Source: Atkinsonella hypoxylon
Taxonomy: Eukaryota > Ascomycota > Sordariomycetes > Hypocreales > Clavicipitaceae
DNA length: 64,000 nucleotides
NCBI GenBank assembly: GCA_000729835.1
Contig: JFHB01000149.1
Coordinates: 1-64,000 of the forward strand
Direction of reading: 5' to 3'
Shown here: positions 1 to 11,294 of the stretch, one piece after another
Layout: every line of letters begins with the position of its first letter
Position numbering within the stretch: the first letter of the stretch is position 1
Program-made: the position numbers and the translations under genes
Notes under the pieces: model-generated
Database searches by the model: none
What the model saw: the letters and a program-made list of their open reading frames with translations, nothing else
Told to the model about the DNA's origin: nothing

Positions 1-3000
1 TAGATTTAGTTAAATAGATAGTAGAAGCAGCTAAAACCTATTTAAATCTACCTACTAAAAGCTAAAGATAAAGCTAAATTAAATAAGGTTTATAATAAGC
101 TATATTTAAGTAGAAAGATATTATATTTAGATAATCTAGTAGCTATAGCCTACTTAGCCTTTATAGTGTAGATTAAAACCTTAATAGAAAAGAAAGAATA
201 AGTTGTAGTTAATATAAGGCTGCTTAATAGTATAGTAATACTAAATATATACCTCTTACTAAATTAATTAGATATTATAGTAAATATATATAGTAAGAAG
301 ATGTTTTTACTCTTTAATATATTAGGGTTTTTCTACTAGCTTTCTATAAAATAAAAGCATTAATCTTATATAGTAATAATATTAAAATAAAGATTAAAAG
401 CTTTAAATATAGCGCTTATAGGCTTTAAGAATACATTAGCTTTTACTTAATAGTATATAAACTAATTATTTTAAAAGTATTAGTATTTTATATAAATCTA
501 TATTAATAATATTATTATATTCTCTAACTCTACTAAAGACTACCTTATACACCTTAATATAGTCTTATTAATTCTAGAGAAAAATAAGTTAATAATAGCT
601 ATAAAGAAGTTATTTATAAGCTACTTAGCTATTTAGTTATTAGGTTTTATTGTTAATAGCAATAGAATTATTAATATAAACAATAAGCTAAAAGCTTTTT
701 AAAAACTTAAGTTTCTAGTAAATCTTATAAATCTAAAGACCTTTATTAGTATAGCTAGCTTTTTATAGAAAAGTATTCTATAGTTTAATATATAAATTTA
801 CTTACTATAGAAATAAAAGACTACTTTACTGTAAAAGCTTTATAAGAAAGGCTTAGCTAATAGTTTACTAAAACTAATACACTAAAAGAAAGCCTAAGAA
901 GTAATATTTTTACTAAAATCTAAAGAAAAAAAGGTATTCTAAAAGGTAAAGGTATACCTTAATAAAAATACTATTCTATAGCACTATAACTTTAGTAAGT
1001 ATTTATTCTTTAAAGTTAACGCTTATAAGGAAGAATTTAGGCTCTTTATTTTCTAGCTTATAGGTAAATAGAACAGTTATAGTATACCTAGTAAAGACAT
1101 TAAAAACAATTAGCTTTAACTAATTCTCTTCCTCTTAAGATACACTTTTAACCTAAAGAAACACTATAGATTAACTAAAGTAGAGGTAGCTATAATTATA
1201 TAGAGTGTTTAAAAGCTATAGAAAATAGTTTAATTTAACTACTATACTATTAATATTATTATAAACTACTTACTAGTAAAAGGGATTATTAAATATACCT
1301 TACTTACTATAATAGATCTAGATAAAGCTAACCTAAAATTAGCTAAAGTAGCTAATTATCTATTGTAATTTAACCTAAAAGTCTTCTATATACTAGAAGT
1401 GCTAAATATAGTGCTAAATATACTCTTTAGGTTGCTAGTTATAGTTTTATACTAAGAGAAGGCTTATAACAGTAAATTTAATAAGCTTAATATAAGTACG
1501 TTTTTTGCTAAAGAATATAGTACTACAGCAGTATTAAATAAAGGTTTAAAAGAGAAAATTATCTAAGGCTATAGTTTTAATCTAAAGCTTAGTAGAATTA
1601 TAGAAGGTATTAAGAACTTTTATAAAAAGTAGAATTAATAAAATTAATAAAGAAGACTAAGGATTTTACTGTATAAATAAACCCTATAAGACAATAGACT
1701 TTTATACTATTATAATAGAAAAGGCCTATTTTAACTGTATATACCTATAAAGGTTGTAGAATTTATTCTTAAAATAGTCTATAATAATTAAAACTATTTT
1801 AGCGCCTATAGAATAGCAGTAGAATTATAGGTAGTTTACTTTCTATAGATATATAAGTAGATTTAAGCCTATATTACTTACTGCTATATCTACAAAGAAA
1901 ATATAATTAACTACAGTAAGCTGCTAAAGGAATTAAGGTTATTAGAGTTAGTTCTAACTTCTTTCTATATAATTTTGCTTAATTTTATTACTAATATATC
2001 TAAAGTTAGCTTAATAAACACTTTATAGTAAAAAGATAAATATAGCTTCTATAACTTACTGTATTTAGTAAATTGCCTATTTAGTAAGTAAATAATCCTT
2101 ATACTTAAGTATATAATATATACAGCAGAAATTTAGGTAGAACTACTCTTATAAATACTATATTTATTAGACTAAGGCCTTCTTAAGTAGATTATAAGTA
2201 ACTAAGATCTAAAGTTTATTTCTAATATTTAGAGAAGTATATTTACCTAAATTAGAAGTAAATTGCTTATAGCTATAGCTTACTACCTATAGATAGATAA
2301 AACAGCTAAATAGAAGAATTAAATAGTTATTATTGCTGTTTAATACTATATAGTTATAAATCTAAATACGCTATAAACTATAATACTTTTAGTACTACAG
2401 CACTAACTTAATAATGCAGTAATAGCTAATATAGAGATTTCCCCTAATAAACTTATATATAGTTTCTAACTAGCTACTATTATTAATTTAGTTTAATTAA
2501 ATAACGTTTCTAGCAATAGAATAAATATAAGCAATATAGCTATACTTTAGAAGCTATACTAGTAAGAGGTAGAAATAGCTATTAGTATAGTAAATACCTT
2601 AAGTAAGATTAAATATAACGCTTAGTATAAGCCTATTAACATTAAAGTAGAGAATATAGTCTACCTATAATTACACTAAAGATATATACTTCTAGAAAAG
2701 CTAAAAAAGAAATAGTCTCCTTAATAAGTAAAGCTATATAAGGTTCTTATAAAAGTAAGCCTATTGTTGTTTTACTTAGATTTTCTACTAGATTTATATA
2801 TACACTTAGTAGTATTAGTAGCTTACCTTTAAAAGCTAAGATAAAGTAAAGACCCTTTTAACTAAAAAGAGTAACTGCTACTGCTAATTGTAATAGAAGA
2901 GTTTAGTATAGAGAACTATTAGGAAATTAAGCGAATTTACGCCTATTAAATCTAATGTTTCTACAGTAGGTTAAGTAAGCTGCATTTAGAATTCCTTATA

Positions 3001-3190
3001 TAATAGAAAGGGTTCTTTACTAAAGATAACTAATAGATTTCTAAAGATAAGCTTAAAGTTAATACTTTTAAAATTATAAATAAATATCTATAGAAGCACT
3101 CTATAAATTAAGAAGAAGAGTATTAGCGTTATTAAAAGAGTAATATAGCCTACTAAAAAACCCTAAATTAGCTAGTAGAAGCTTACTACT
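1..3190 (+). pseudogene. gypsy pol remnant of element E (RT, RNase H, integrase, chromodomain)
   Basis: Reading TAA/TAG as former Gln codons gives a recognisable Ty3/gypsy polyprotein. The RT active site is at 499-510 as YINN followed by IIIFS, where the family has YIDD: both Asp codons GAT have become AAT. The RNase H region follows at about 900-1430, and the integrase core at about 2040-2400 (SNQDLKF, then a QIDKTAKQKNQ block). A C-terminal chromodomain-like block lies at about 2890-3080. The protein was an RNA-dependent DNA polymerase and integrase acting in the virus-like particle and nucleus. Dozens of stops and lost catalytic Asp codons make it dead. The N-terminal protease and gag lie outside the window. 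The exact ends are approximate. Confidence 0.8.
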
Positions 3191-3550
3191 AACTCTTTTC
3201 TTTATAAGTCTTAATTTCCTTTATAATATAATAGATTATTTAAATCTTTTAGTATCTCTTTCTTTATTTCTTTATTTATTATTATTAGAACTATTAAAAT
3301 TAACCTATATTATAGAATTACAGAAGGTTAAAAAGAAAACACCTATAAATCTATATACTATTGTTTTAACCTACTTTTTCTATAAATTTACCTTTACTTT
3401 TATAAATTTTTACGCTTTCTACTATATAACCTTTTTCTTACACTTTTATATATTATAAAGTCTTTATAAATTTATTAATACTATTGTAGCTACTGCTCTT
3501 TTTATCCCTTTAGGCTGTTATTTAGCTACTTTTAATAGTTAAACACTAAA
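3191..3550 (+). other. spacer between pol and ORF3 of element E
   Basis: A T-rich stretch with no recognisable protein similarity. The same spacer occurs inverted at about 25382-25740 in E', so it belongs to the element. It could hold a splice or translation signal for the downstream ORF, but none is visible. Confidence 0.5.
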
Positions 3551-5425
3551 ATGCTATATTAAGAGCAATAGACTGCTTATAGAGTAAATTCCTATAGCTT
3601 ATAGAACTAACTAGCCTCTATAGAGCTACTTCTAGCTCCTTCTATTTCTTCTATAGAAAATCTACTACTATTATCCTTTTCTTTTAGTAGTTTAGAATTA
3701 TTAATTCTAGTAAACCTAAATAGCTTATTCTAAGAAAAGAATAATAACAGTAACTACACTTAAGCTATAATACTGCTACTATTTAAATCTAAAGAAGAAT
3801 ATATTACTTCTAATATATATATTAATTATAACAATAGTTTTAACGCTAAAAGTAAAGGTTCTAAGTTTAAGGAGTAGAAATATAACTATAAAGGTAATAT
3901 AGTAGCTATAGAGCTAAATAATATTAAAACTTATTTTATATTACTTAATTTCTACTGCTTATATAGCACTTTTAGTAGGCCTAGAAGTGCTAAAAGTACC
4001 CTAAAAGTTAATAAGTTTATCTTTAGCACTATTTCTATAGAAATTAAAGATAATATTAATATTACTAATGTAGAGCCTATTATAGAAGACTATAGTTAGT
4101 ATTGCTATACTAATAGAGCTAAAGAAAAGGTATAGAATATAGAAAATACTATTTACGCTTATACCTATAAATTTGCCCTTAAAGGCAGTATAATAAATAA
4201 AACTAGTATTAAGGTCTCTAAAGATAATATATATTACTTACTCTAGTAGAATACAGTAATATATATCTTTAGAATTTACAATAACTATAAAGTAAAGCGC
4301 TAAAACTAGCAATATAAAGGGAAGAATGCTAAGGCATCTATAGATAACGCTAGAGTAGCTAGAAGAGGCAAGATATAGGTAAAAGCAGCAGCTACTATAT
4401 ACTATAGTAGTAATATAGTGAAAAGAGGTAAAGAAACTATTACTGTAGATTTATTTACTAGTTTACTATTATAGGTAGTATTACTTACTATCTACTTCTT
4501 TAATAAATTTAGCAGGATTAATAGCACTATTATAGGTGCCTTAGCTAGTATTAGCTGCGTAAACTTACTCTTTATTCTATTAGCTAAGGTACAATCCTAG
4601 AGCTAGTGTAATAGTCTTCTTTAGAAGAAGTATAAATCTAACGCTAAAGAAATAATTAAAGCCTACCTTAAGGACACTTCTATAGGTAGTAACGCTATAT
4701 AGAAGCAACTTAACCTCTATATTGCTAAAATTAATAAGTTAAATAAAAAGATTAACTAAGTTAGAATAAAGGCTAAAGAAGGTCTATTTAATAAGCAGTT
4801 TAATAAATTATAGACTGCTATCTACAGTATATATAACTAACTAAATAGTATAAGTTAATTTAATAAAGGTATTAATAACGTTATTAATAAAAATAAAACC
4901 TTACTAAAGGTTACTAGCAATATTAATATACTGTAGGCAGAAAGTAAACGCCTATAATATAAAATTAACTATATTTATATAGACTTCTTAGAACGCTTAG
5001 CTAACTAGCTTATTACTATATAAAGCCTCTTTAGTAATAGATTTAGCACTATTTAATATAGAAGAAGTGCTTAGTTTATACTAATTAATCTATCTTTAAC
5101 GTATTTCTCTTTATTAATTCTATAAAAGATACCTTCTGCAGTAAAGCTAATACTAACTAAGGTAAAAACGCTAACTAAGAGGCTAGCTGTAGGTAAACTA
5201 GTAGAAACGCCTACTAAGCGTAAGACTAGCGCCTTCTAGGTAAAACTCTCTCTAAAGCCGCTAGAAATATCCTTTAGCTTTACTTTCTAGAGAGAACTAA
5301 CGGCCTACTATAACTAACTAATAATTTACTACTATTAAGGATGCCTAAGGATTAGAATAGGCTGTATATATATAGAGATATATCCTAAAGGGATTTAACA
5401 GAAAACTAGCTTTAAGATAGATTAA
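3551..5425 (+). pseudogene. extra ORF (ORF3) after pol in gypsy family E, function unknown
   Basis: From ATG at 3551 to TAA at 5423-5425 one frame of 625 codons can be read if internal TAA/TAG are taken as former Gln codons. Continuity alone is weak evidence because TGA is nearly absent here. The inferred product is nevertheless protein-like: it is rich in Lys, Arg, Glu, Ser and Asn, with RNY-type codons. Around residues 300-355 there are two hydrophobic stretches, and about residues 375-490 form a Leu/Ile/Asn/Lys heptad-like region that could be coiled coil. The C-terminal quarter is Pro/Thr/Lys-rich. I recognise no domain. A second copy in E' is inverted, with its start codon reading ATA. 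Its position between the chromodomain and the 3' LTR is where env or accessory ORFs sit in other Metaviridae; that role is inference only. Confidence 0.5.
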
Positions 5426-5894
5426 TTTTTAATGCTTATAACACTACATAGAACAAGCTTGCACAAGGAATATGCTATATAGATTCAATAAATTAGCTTT
5501 ATTATATAAGATTAATTTATAGGATTTAATATTATCTAGGATAATTTTGCATAACTTCACTTATATATAGGTTACAGAATAAGCTTTAACGCTCTATTAG
5601 GTTTAAGGAAATCCGTTAATTTAATATATAGATTTAATAGTTACTAGATTATAAGTGTAATTTAGGTATTATAAGTGCACAGGAAAATACGTAAATGTAG
5701 CAACCTACGCTACAGATTGCACTACAATAACAACAACAACGTATACTTACGCAATAATACAACAACTACCTTTCTGCACCTTTTATAACAGCTAGATTAA
5801 TAAGTTATTTAGTTTAATCTAACACGCCCTCTAACAACTAACAATTAATTTTAGAACAGCTAGAACAGCTAATCTTTTTTATAGGGGCAGCACT
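5426..5894 (+). other. 3' untranslated region of element E
   Basis: No coding signal was found. The stretch is shared with E' (11295-11761, inverted). It contains CAA/CAC-rich DNA around 5690-5770 and a purine-rich ATAGGGGCAG just before the LTR at 5881-5890, a plausible polypurine tract for plus-strand priming. It is less mutated than the pol region. Confidence 0.55.
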
Positions 5895-6137
5895 TATTAC
5901 GGGATAATTATACAGACCTATAGGTCACTAGTGCATATAACCGCAATTATATATAAGTAGTTAGAAGTAACACTTAGGTAGTTAGATTGAACAATTAACT
6001 ATTATTTACTAGAATACTATTTCTAGATGCTCCCTACAGCAACTCTTACGACTCCTCTTACGAATCTTTGCATAACCTGTTGAATCCGACAACCTATTGT
6101 TACTTCCGACAAACCCGTGTCGGATCCCACCGTAACA
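5895..6137 (+). repeat. 3' LTR of gypsy element E (243 bp)
   Basis: It starts TATTACGGGATAATT and ends CACCGTAACA, so the original ends were TGTTAC...GTAACA. The two LTRs of E' (11052-11294 and 33201-33443) are the same length in inverted orientation. This copy keeps many CG, TGA and CCA words that the E' copies have lost, for example GTCGGATCCCACCG at the end, so it is the least mutated member and the best guide to the original LTR. Confidence 0.9.
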
Positions 6138-7460
6138 AGCGTTTTTAAATAGCAAGCTAAAAGAAGCTATTTATATGGAAATCCCAGATGGATTCGTTGA
6201 ATTTGCAGAGCAAGCATCGCCATCAGTAGCTAAGCTACTAAAAAGCTGTAATTACAGGCCTTCTAAAGACTAGGTAATTAAGCTAGAAAAATCCCTCTAT
6301 GGTTTAAAGCAAAGTCCTAGAGAATAGCAGCAAATTCTAACAGAATTACTTCAAAAGCATGGATTTAAACCTCTTATATCAGACCCAGCAGTCTTTTATA
6401 ACCCAGCTACATCTACGTATATTGCTACTTACGTAGATAACTGTCTTCTAATTGGTCTAAATCTAAGCTATATTAACAAGCTAAAGAAGCTATTACATAA
6501 AGCTTATCTAATAGAAGATAGAGGACTAGCAGAATTCTTTCTAGGCGTTTAAATCACCCGTAATAGGTCTAAAAGGTCTATTAAAATCCATTAATCTTAA
6601 TATATCCTTGAAGCCCTAAAGAGATTTAAAATGCTAGATGCTAAGCCGGCTTCTATCCCTATACAGCTGGGGATTCTAAAGCAACTAGTTACAAAACTTC
6701 TCTTAAAATCCGATTATAAGCTTTATTAGAGCATAATAGGCACTATAATGTACCTAATGTTGCTAACTAGGGCTAATATTGCTTTTTCCGTTTAGTGGCT
6801 ATCAACCTTTCTAGCTAAGCCCTATATAGAGCACCTAAACGCCTCTAAGCACCTCCTAAGGTACTTAAGTGGTACTAGAAGCTTTGCCATCATTTATAAG
6901 CGATCTAGTCTACACCCTTTAGCAGGGTCTTCCTCTAAAAAGTCTTCTAAATCCTCTAATAGTTCTATTAGTTGTAAAGAAGTACTTAAGACCCTTCTTA
7001 GTTATTGCGATAGCGATTTTGCTGGTAATAAAGTTTCTTCTAAATTAACCTATGCTTATCTATATAAGCTAGCTAGTGGACCTATTAGCTGGAAATTAAA
7101 GAAAGCTAGTACTATTGCTCTTTCTATATTAGAAGCAGAATCCAATGCATTATCTAAAGCTATTAGGGAATTAGAGTGGCTTTACAGCCTTTTTAAGGAG
7201 ATAAAGCTACCTTTAACCCCTTCTATTCCTATTAGGTGTAATAATTAAGGCGCTATAGTTACTGCTTATAACCTAACGTTGTATAGTAGGACTAAGCACA
7301 CCCTTCTAAAGTTTAACTATATTAGGGAAAAGATTCGTAAAGGTATAGCTAAGGTTAGTTATATTGATATAAATTAGATGCTAGTAGATAGCCTAACTAA
7401 GCCTCTTGCTATCTAAAAGCATTAACAATTTATTAAGTTACTAGAGCTTTCTAGCTAGCT
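6138..7460 (+). pseudogene. copia RT/RNase H remnant of element F
   Basis: The C-terminal half of a copia polyprotein. RT begins in the block after the first catalytic region (GAFLNSKLKEA, 6138-6170). The active site reads YVDNCLLIG at about 6430-6456, where the family has YVDD. RNase H includes DSDFAGNKVS at about 7010-7040, then SGPISWK and an SILEAESNALS block near 7120-7155, and ends at DSLTKPLAIQKH near 7390-7425. Most Gln codons are now TAA/TAG. It is closest in state to the matching parts of A, B and D, and keeps more CA and TG words than the gypsy elements. Confidence 0.85.
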
Positions 7461-7697
7461 TATAAAAGCAATAAAAATACTTAAAAAATCGAAAAGCAAC
7501 GAAAAACAGTTAAAAATCGAAAACAACAAAAACAATTAACAACAACTAGTTATATTTAACTATAACTACCCTGGAATTGCTGGAATTAGTTATGTTATTT
7601 AGTTCTGTTATTAGTACTATATTTCGTTAGTTAATTCTAACTTAGATATCCTTTAAAGGAGCTAAGTTGCTTATAGAACTAGTTACTTCTTACATTT
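7461..7697 (+). other. 3' untranslated tail of copia F
   Basis: A-rich sequence between the end of pol and the polypurine tract, with many AAAAATCGAAAA-like words near 7480-7540. It is repeated at about 53061-53287 in A and inverted in D. No gene is seen, although the frame can be read a little further. Confidence 0.6.
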
Positions 7698-7707
7698 CTA
7701 GAGGGAG
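7698..7707 (+). other. polypurine tract of copia F
   Basis: CTAGAGGGAG lies directly before the TG of the 3' LTR. The same ten bases precede the 3' LTR of A (53288-53297) and, inverted, that of D (55361-55370). This is the position of the plus-strand DNA primer. Confidence 0.75.
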
Positions 7708-8405
7708 TGTTAAAAATAAGCTACCCTGTATAGCCTATTTTTATGCCTACTAGTTGCTCTATTACGTGACCCTTATTAGGTCTTGTTACGTTAATTTTTA
7801 GTAGAGATATCGTTGTTACTAGATGCAAACATCTAGATTTAACTAAGGTAAAGTTGCCTAACCTATAGTTAACTTTAACTGCGATTTTCTCTACAACTAG
7901 CAATAGTAGAAATTTAAGAAGTATACTATTTAAAAGCTAAGAATTAGCGCTATCTAATAGTATAATTGTTAGATAGAGTTGCTTATAAGGGTTACTTATT
8001 ATTAGTGGAATTTGTTAAATTGTGCATATAGGCATCTTGTTTGTATAGCTGTAAGTTGATTTTTTTGTTTTTATATAGTAAATCTTTTTGCGGAAATTAT
8101 AAAGTAGCCTATAAGCCCCTTCTAGCAACTACAGCCCGCTAATATAGTTAGTAGGTCTATAAGGGACTAGAAAGATTTAAGATCCTACCCTTACTAACTT
8201 GTTCGTTACAGCGCTCTCAATATAAAGATACTACTATTATAGTTATCTATTGCCTCTATGTAATCTAGTACTATACACTACAGCTTAATTTAGGCTGCTG
8301 CTGCTTCTACTACGTAATAATTGCTAGGAGCAATTATAGGTGCTAAATCTAAGAGACCACTACCCTCTTAGATATCTAGTCCTGTAATCCCTATTATTTT
8401 TAAAA
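7708..8405 (+). repeat. 3' LTR of copia F (698 bp)
   Basis: It starts TGTTAAAAATAAG and ends ATTATTTTTAAAA. The family end is TTTTCAAYA, probably CAACA before RIP. A perfect hairpin with 9-bp arms and a 3-base loop lies at 8317-8337 near the 3' end of the LTR. Nine copies of this LTR are present in the window. Confidence 0.9.
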
Positions 8406-8848
8406 CTAAGGCTCTTAGTTATAAAGCTTCTAATTCTAATAGTTTTAATAATAATAAAGCTAACTAAGGAAAGAATTCTCCTAATTAGAAGAAGAATTCT
8501 AATTCTAATTCTAACGATTCTAATATCTCTAAAGAAAAAGATTAAGATAAAGCCTCTAAGAATAAAAAGAAGTAGAAGGGCCGAAGAAGAAGTAATAAAA
8601 ACTCTAGGAATAAGGATAGAGAAGCTGCTTTTGCTATAGGTTATTATAACCTATCTACTAGCAACTAGAATACTATAGAATTTAATAATTCTAGCAGTTC
8701 TAGTAGTAATAATTCTTACGATTTAGATACAGAATCCACTACTAGTAATACTAGTACTACTAGTAATAATACCCCTTCTTTTAATTACTCTAATAGAATA
8801 ATTAAAAACTCCCTACTATACAATATAGGTTCTACCTATTATATAGTT
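8406..8848 (+). pseudogene. copia H fragment: C-terminal gag and start of protease
   Basis: It matches about 37200-37640 of copia B. A Ser/Asn/Lys-rich nucleocapsid-like region is followed by the protease start, where LLYNIGSTYYIV stands for the family's D-T-G-S-T motif (Asp to Asn, Thr to Ile). The left end is cut by insertion of F (TSD CTAAG) and the right end by a C-family LTR at 8849. The rest of H is not in the window to the right. Confidence 0.8.
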
Positions 8849-9308
8849 TATTGTCTTAAAACTAAACCCCTAAATAACTATACAGCCTACACTAAAGTAG
8901 GTAGTAATGTAGCGCACAATAAGATTAAAGAGAATTAACAAAGAGCAAGATATTTAACTATATATACTATTAAATAATAGTAGGTAAGAAGATTAAATAA
9001 TTAGAAAAGGCAGAAATAAAATATTAGTTGTAGCTTAGAAGATATATACACGCAAAAAGGAGCTAAATGTATTAAAGTATTATAATAAGTATTAGAAGTA
9101 GCAAAATAAGATTGCTTAAGTATTAAGTAATGTAAATTAAAATAGGCTAAAAGATATTAATTAATTAAAAGAAATAAAGGCTAAAAAAAGCTAGTAAAAG
9201 CTGCTTATATACTTTCTTCCTTAAAGGCTATTCTATATATTTAGGCAATATACACTCTTATAAGGAAAATCTATATATAGTATTCTCTATAAAGCTAATA
9301 TAAGAACG
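8849..9308 (-). repeat. truncated LTR of gypsy family C
   Basis: About 460 bp matching the 484-bp LTRs of element C (12345-12828, 23599-24082). It starts TATTGTCTTAAAAC (family TGTTRRCTTAAAAC) and stops at AGAACG, where the 5' LTR of G begins. The last roughly 25 bp of the LTR are missing because G inserted there. Strand is given by analogy with C, whose pol is on the minus strand. Confidence 0.75.
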
Positions 9309-9631
9309 TATTATAGACTTAAGCCTTAGGCTTAGGTCTTTTAGTAGAAGAAGGACAGCAGAAGAGAGATAGAGATCTATATAGATAAAGGGATAGAAGT
9401 AAGCTGCATTTATCTAGAGGTTAGCTAAACTTTACTAGGCCCTAGAGAGAGAACCTTAGCTATAGAGTATATACTAAAAGGGGCTCCTAAGGGGATAAAC
9501 TTACCCCTAAATATATAGTATAAGAATATAGAGAGGCTTTTAGTTCCTTCTCTTTTCCTTCTTTTCTCTCTATAATTATAGTTCTTATTATAGACGCTAG
9601 TTAGTAGCAGCTACTAAGTTAGTCTATTATA
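9309..9631 (+). repeat. 5' LTR of gypsy G (323 bp)
   Basis: It starts TATTATAGACTTAAGCC and ends TTAGTCTATTATA, so the original ends were TGTTATAGAC...GTCTATTACA. The solo LTR at 38689-39012, inverted inside copia B, is the same sequence in a much less mutated state and shows how far C-to-T and G-to-A changes have gone here. Confidence 0.85.
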
Positions 9632-11051
9632 TACTATAATTATTCTATAGATAGAATACTAGTAAGAACAATATTATTTAGTTATAGCAATAAGGGCCTA
9701 ACTAGTTAGCTTAAGCACCCTTTTAACCTCTATAAAGAGGTAGAGGAAAATACAGCAGAAATTAGCTAAAAAGCAGTAGAAATTATAGCGCTTTACGAAT
9801 TAGTTAAGAGCTAATTTTTATAGATAAAGGAACTATAATGCTTTACAATAGACTATATATAGAAAAAGAAGTAGCTTTAAGCTGCAGTAAGCTAGCAGCT
9901 AAAGGAACCTAAATAGAAGCCTCTACCTATAGTAAACTCTTACAATAGAAATAAATAGAGCTTTTAGGCCTAGTAAATAGTAATTACCTAAAAGCTTTAA
10001 GCTAATAGCGCCTTTATAGGCATAATATAGAACTAGTAGTACTATTTATACTAAAGCTTATTGCTTAAGGTTTAATAAAGAGTAGTTACCTATTATAAGG
10101 TAGGTAAAGTAAGGAGATATAATATATAGAGGTTCCTTAATTACTAAGAATTAGTCTTTATAGATTCTTACTAGTAAAACTAAGCCCTAATTAAGCTTAA
10201 TTAGCTTTAATAGAGTAATAATAAGTAGTTTATAGAATTCTATATTTATTTTAAGGAGAAAATTACGCTAGTAGAAAGAGCTAACTAAAATAATAGCGTA
10301 AAGTTAGCTAAGTTATAGATAGCGCTTAATAAGAAAATAAGGGATTATAGTATAAAGAGAGATATTCTCTATTATAACTACCTTTAGGTAGTAAAGTGCT
10401 ACTATAGTATTACACTAAACCTTAAGTTATATTATATTAAGGAATAATACTAGCTAAAATGCAGCTTTAGCTTTAAAGAGCCTTAAAATAGTAACACTAA
10501 AATAACTAAGGTTAATGCTATAGAAACCTAATAAAGATAGAAAGAGAGTGTAAAGAAATCTAGAGTAAAATAACTAAATAAGAATGCTTTATAAGTAAAG
10601 TAAGTATTTAAGGCTAAACTTAAAAAACACTACTAAAAAAGGTAATACCTTTAGTATAAGTTATTTTAATACTATATTTAAGGATATAGATAGTAACTAG
10701 TAGAATGTAAGCTAGAGTTAACTAGTATATAGGTAGCAGCAATAGATAATATATAGAAAAAGAACTTTAATAAGTTAAAAAAAGGCTTACCCTTAGCTTT
10801 AAGCTTAGTATAAAGGTAAAGGTAATATAAATAACGTAATAACTCTTACTTAATAAGCAGCTAGAAGAAGAATATAGAGAGATAACTAAAAAAATAAATA
10901 TATTACTATTCTTTATCTCTATACTCTTTAACTAACTATTGTTCTATAATATATAAATAAATAGTAGATATAACTACTTTACTGCAATAAATAAGAGTTT
11001 AGTGTAATACCTTAGCCTAAAGTAGGTTCTATTGCTATATAAAAGAATAGT
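9632..11051 (+). pseudogene. gag remnant of gypsy G
   Basis: Read with TAA/TAG as Gln, this gives a Lys/Gln-rich protein with a capsid-like block at about 10200-10480 (QFIEFYIYFKEKITLVERAN, then IRDYSIKRDILYYNYL). A degraded Cys-poor region near 10650-10710 lies where a zinc knuckle is expected. The start is uncertain. Gag would form the virus-like particle. The right end is interrupted by E'. Confidence 0.6.
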
Positions 11052-11294
11052 TATTATAGTAGAATCTAACGTAGGTTTATTAGAAGTAACAATAGGTTGT
11101 TAGATTTAATAGGTTATACAATAAATTGTAAGAGGAGTTGTAAGAGCTTCTATAAAGAGCATTTAGAAATAGTGTTCTAGTAAATAATTGTTAATTGTTT
11201 AATCTAACTACTTAAGTGTTGCTTCTAACTACTTATATATAATTGCAGTTACATGCACTAGTAACCTATAGGTCTATAGGATTATCCTGTAATA
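11052..11294 (-). repeat. 3' LTR of E' (243 bp)
   Basis: On the plus strand it reads TATTATAGTAGAATC...CCTGTAATA. It is the same length as 33201-33443 and 5895-6137. It is heavily mutated, with almost all CG and TGG words lost relative to 5895-6137. Confidence 0.9.

Larger units (their letters stand above)
1..6137 (+). mobile_element. Ty3/gypsy element E (family E), 5' part outside the window
   Basis: This is the 3' part of a plus-strand LTR retrotransposon: pol (RT C-terminal part, RNase H, integrase, chromodomain), then an extra ORF, then a 3' LTR. The whole stretch is repeated in inverted orientation inside 11052 to about 29633 (copy E'), which defines the family. It is inserted into copia F: the LTR ends at 6137 and copia RT starts at once with AGCGT (6138-6142), the right-hand TSD copy. 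The same site is uninterrupted in copia B near 40370. Stops in the inferred frames are TAA/TAG at Gln positions, as expected of RIP. Confidence 0.85.
6138..8405 (+). mobile_element. Ty1/copia element F, 3' part, split by element E
   Basis: RT/RNase H followed by a polypurine tract and a complete 3' LTR. The upstream half of F lies left of the window, beyond E. The LTR is followed by CTAAG (8406-8410), after which the gag of another copia (H) resumes exactly where intact copies read CTAAGGCTC (compare about 37200). F was therefore inserted into a relative of itself. Confidence 0.85.
9309..11051 (+). mobile_element. gypsy chromovirus G, part 1 (5' LTR and gag)
   Basis: The 5' end of a plus-strand gypsy element that continues at 33444 and 41858 after insertions of E' and copia B. 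The join at 11047-11051 (ATAGT) and 33444-33448 (ATAGT) is the TSD of E'. Its own left TSD would be GAACG (9304-9308). No right end or 3' LTR of G is present. Confidence 0.8.

Noticed and set aside
3551..5425. Use of uninterrupted TGA-free frame length as proof of coding
   Set aside because: TGA is nearly absent in all frames here, so any frame looks open once TAA/TAG are ignored. Composition and conservation were used in its place.
7721..7903. Open frames of about 60 aa on the minus strand here and at 26829-27011
   Set aside because: They lie inside the copia LTR, recur with the LTR, and match no protein. They are by-products of the repeat.
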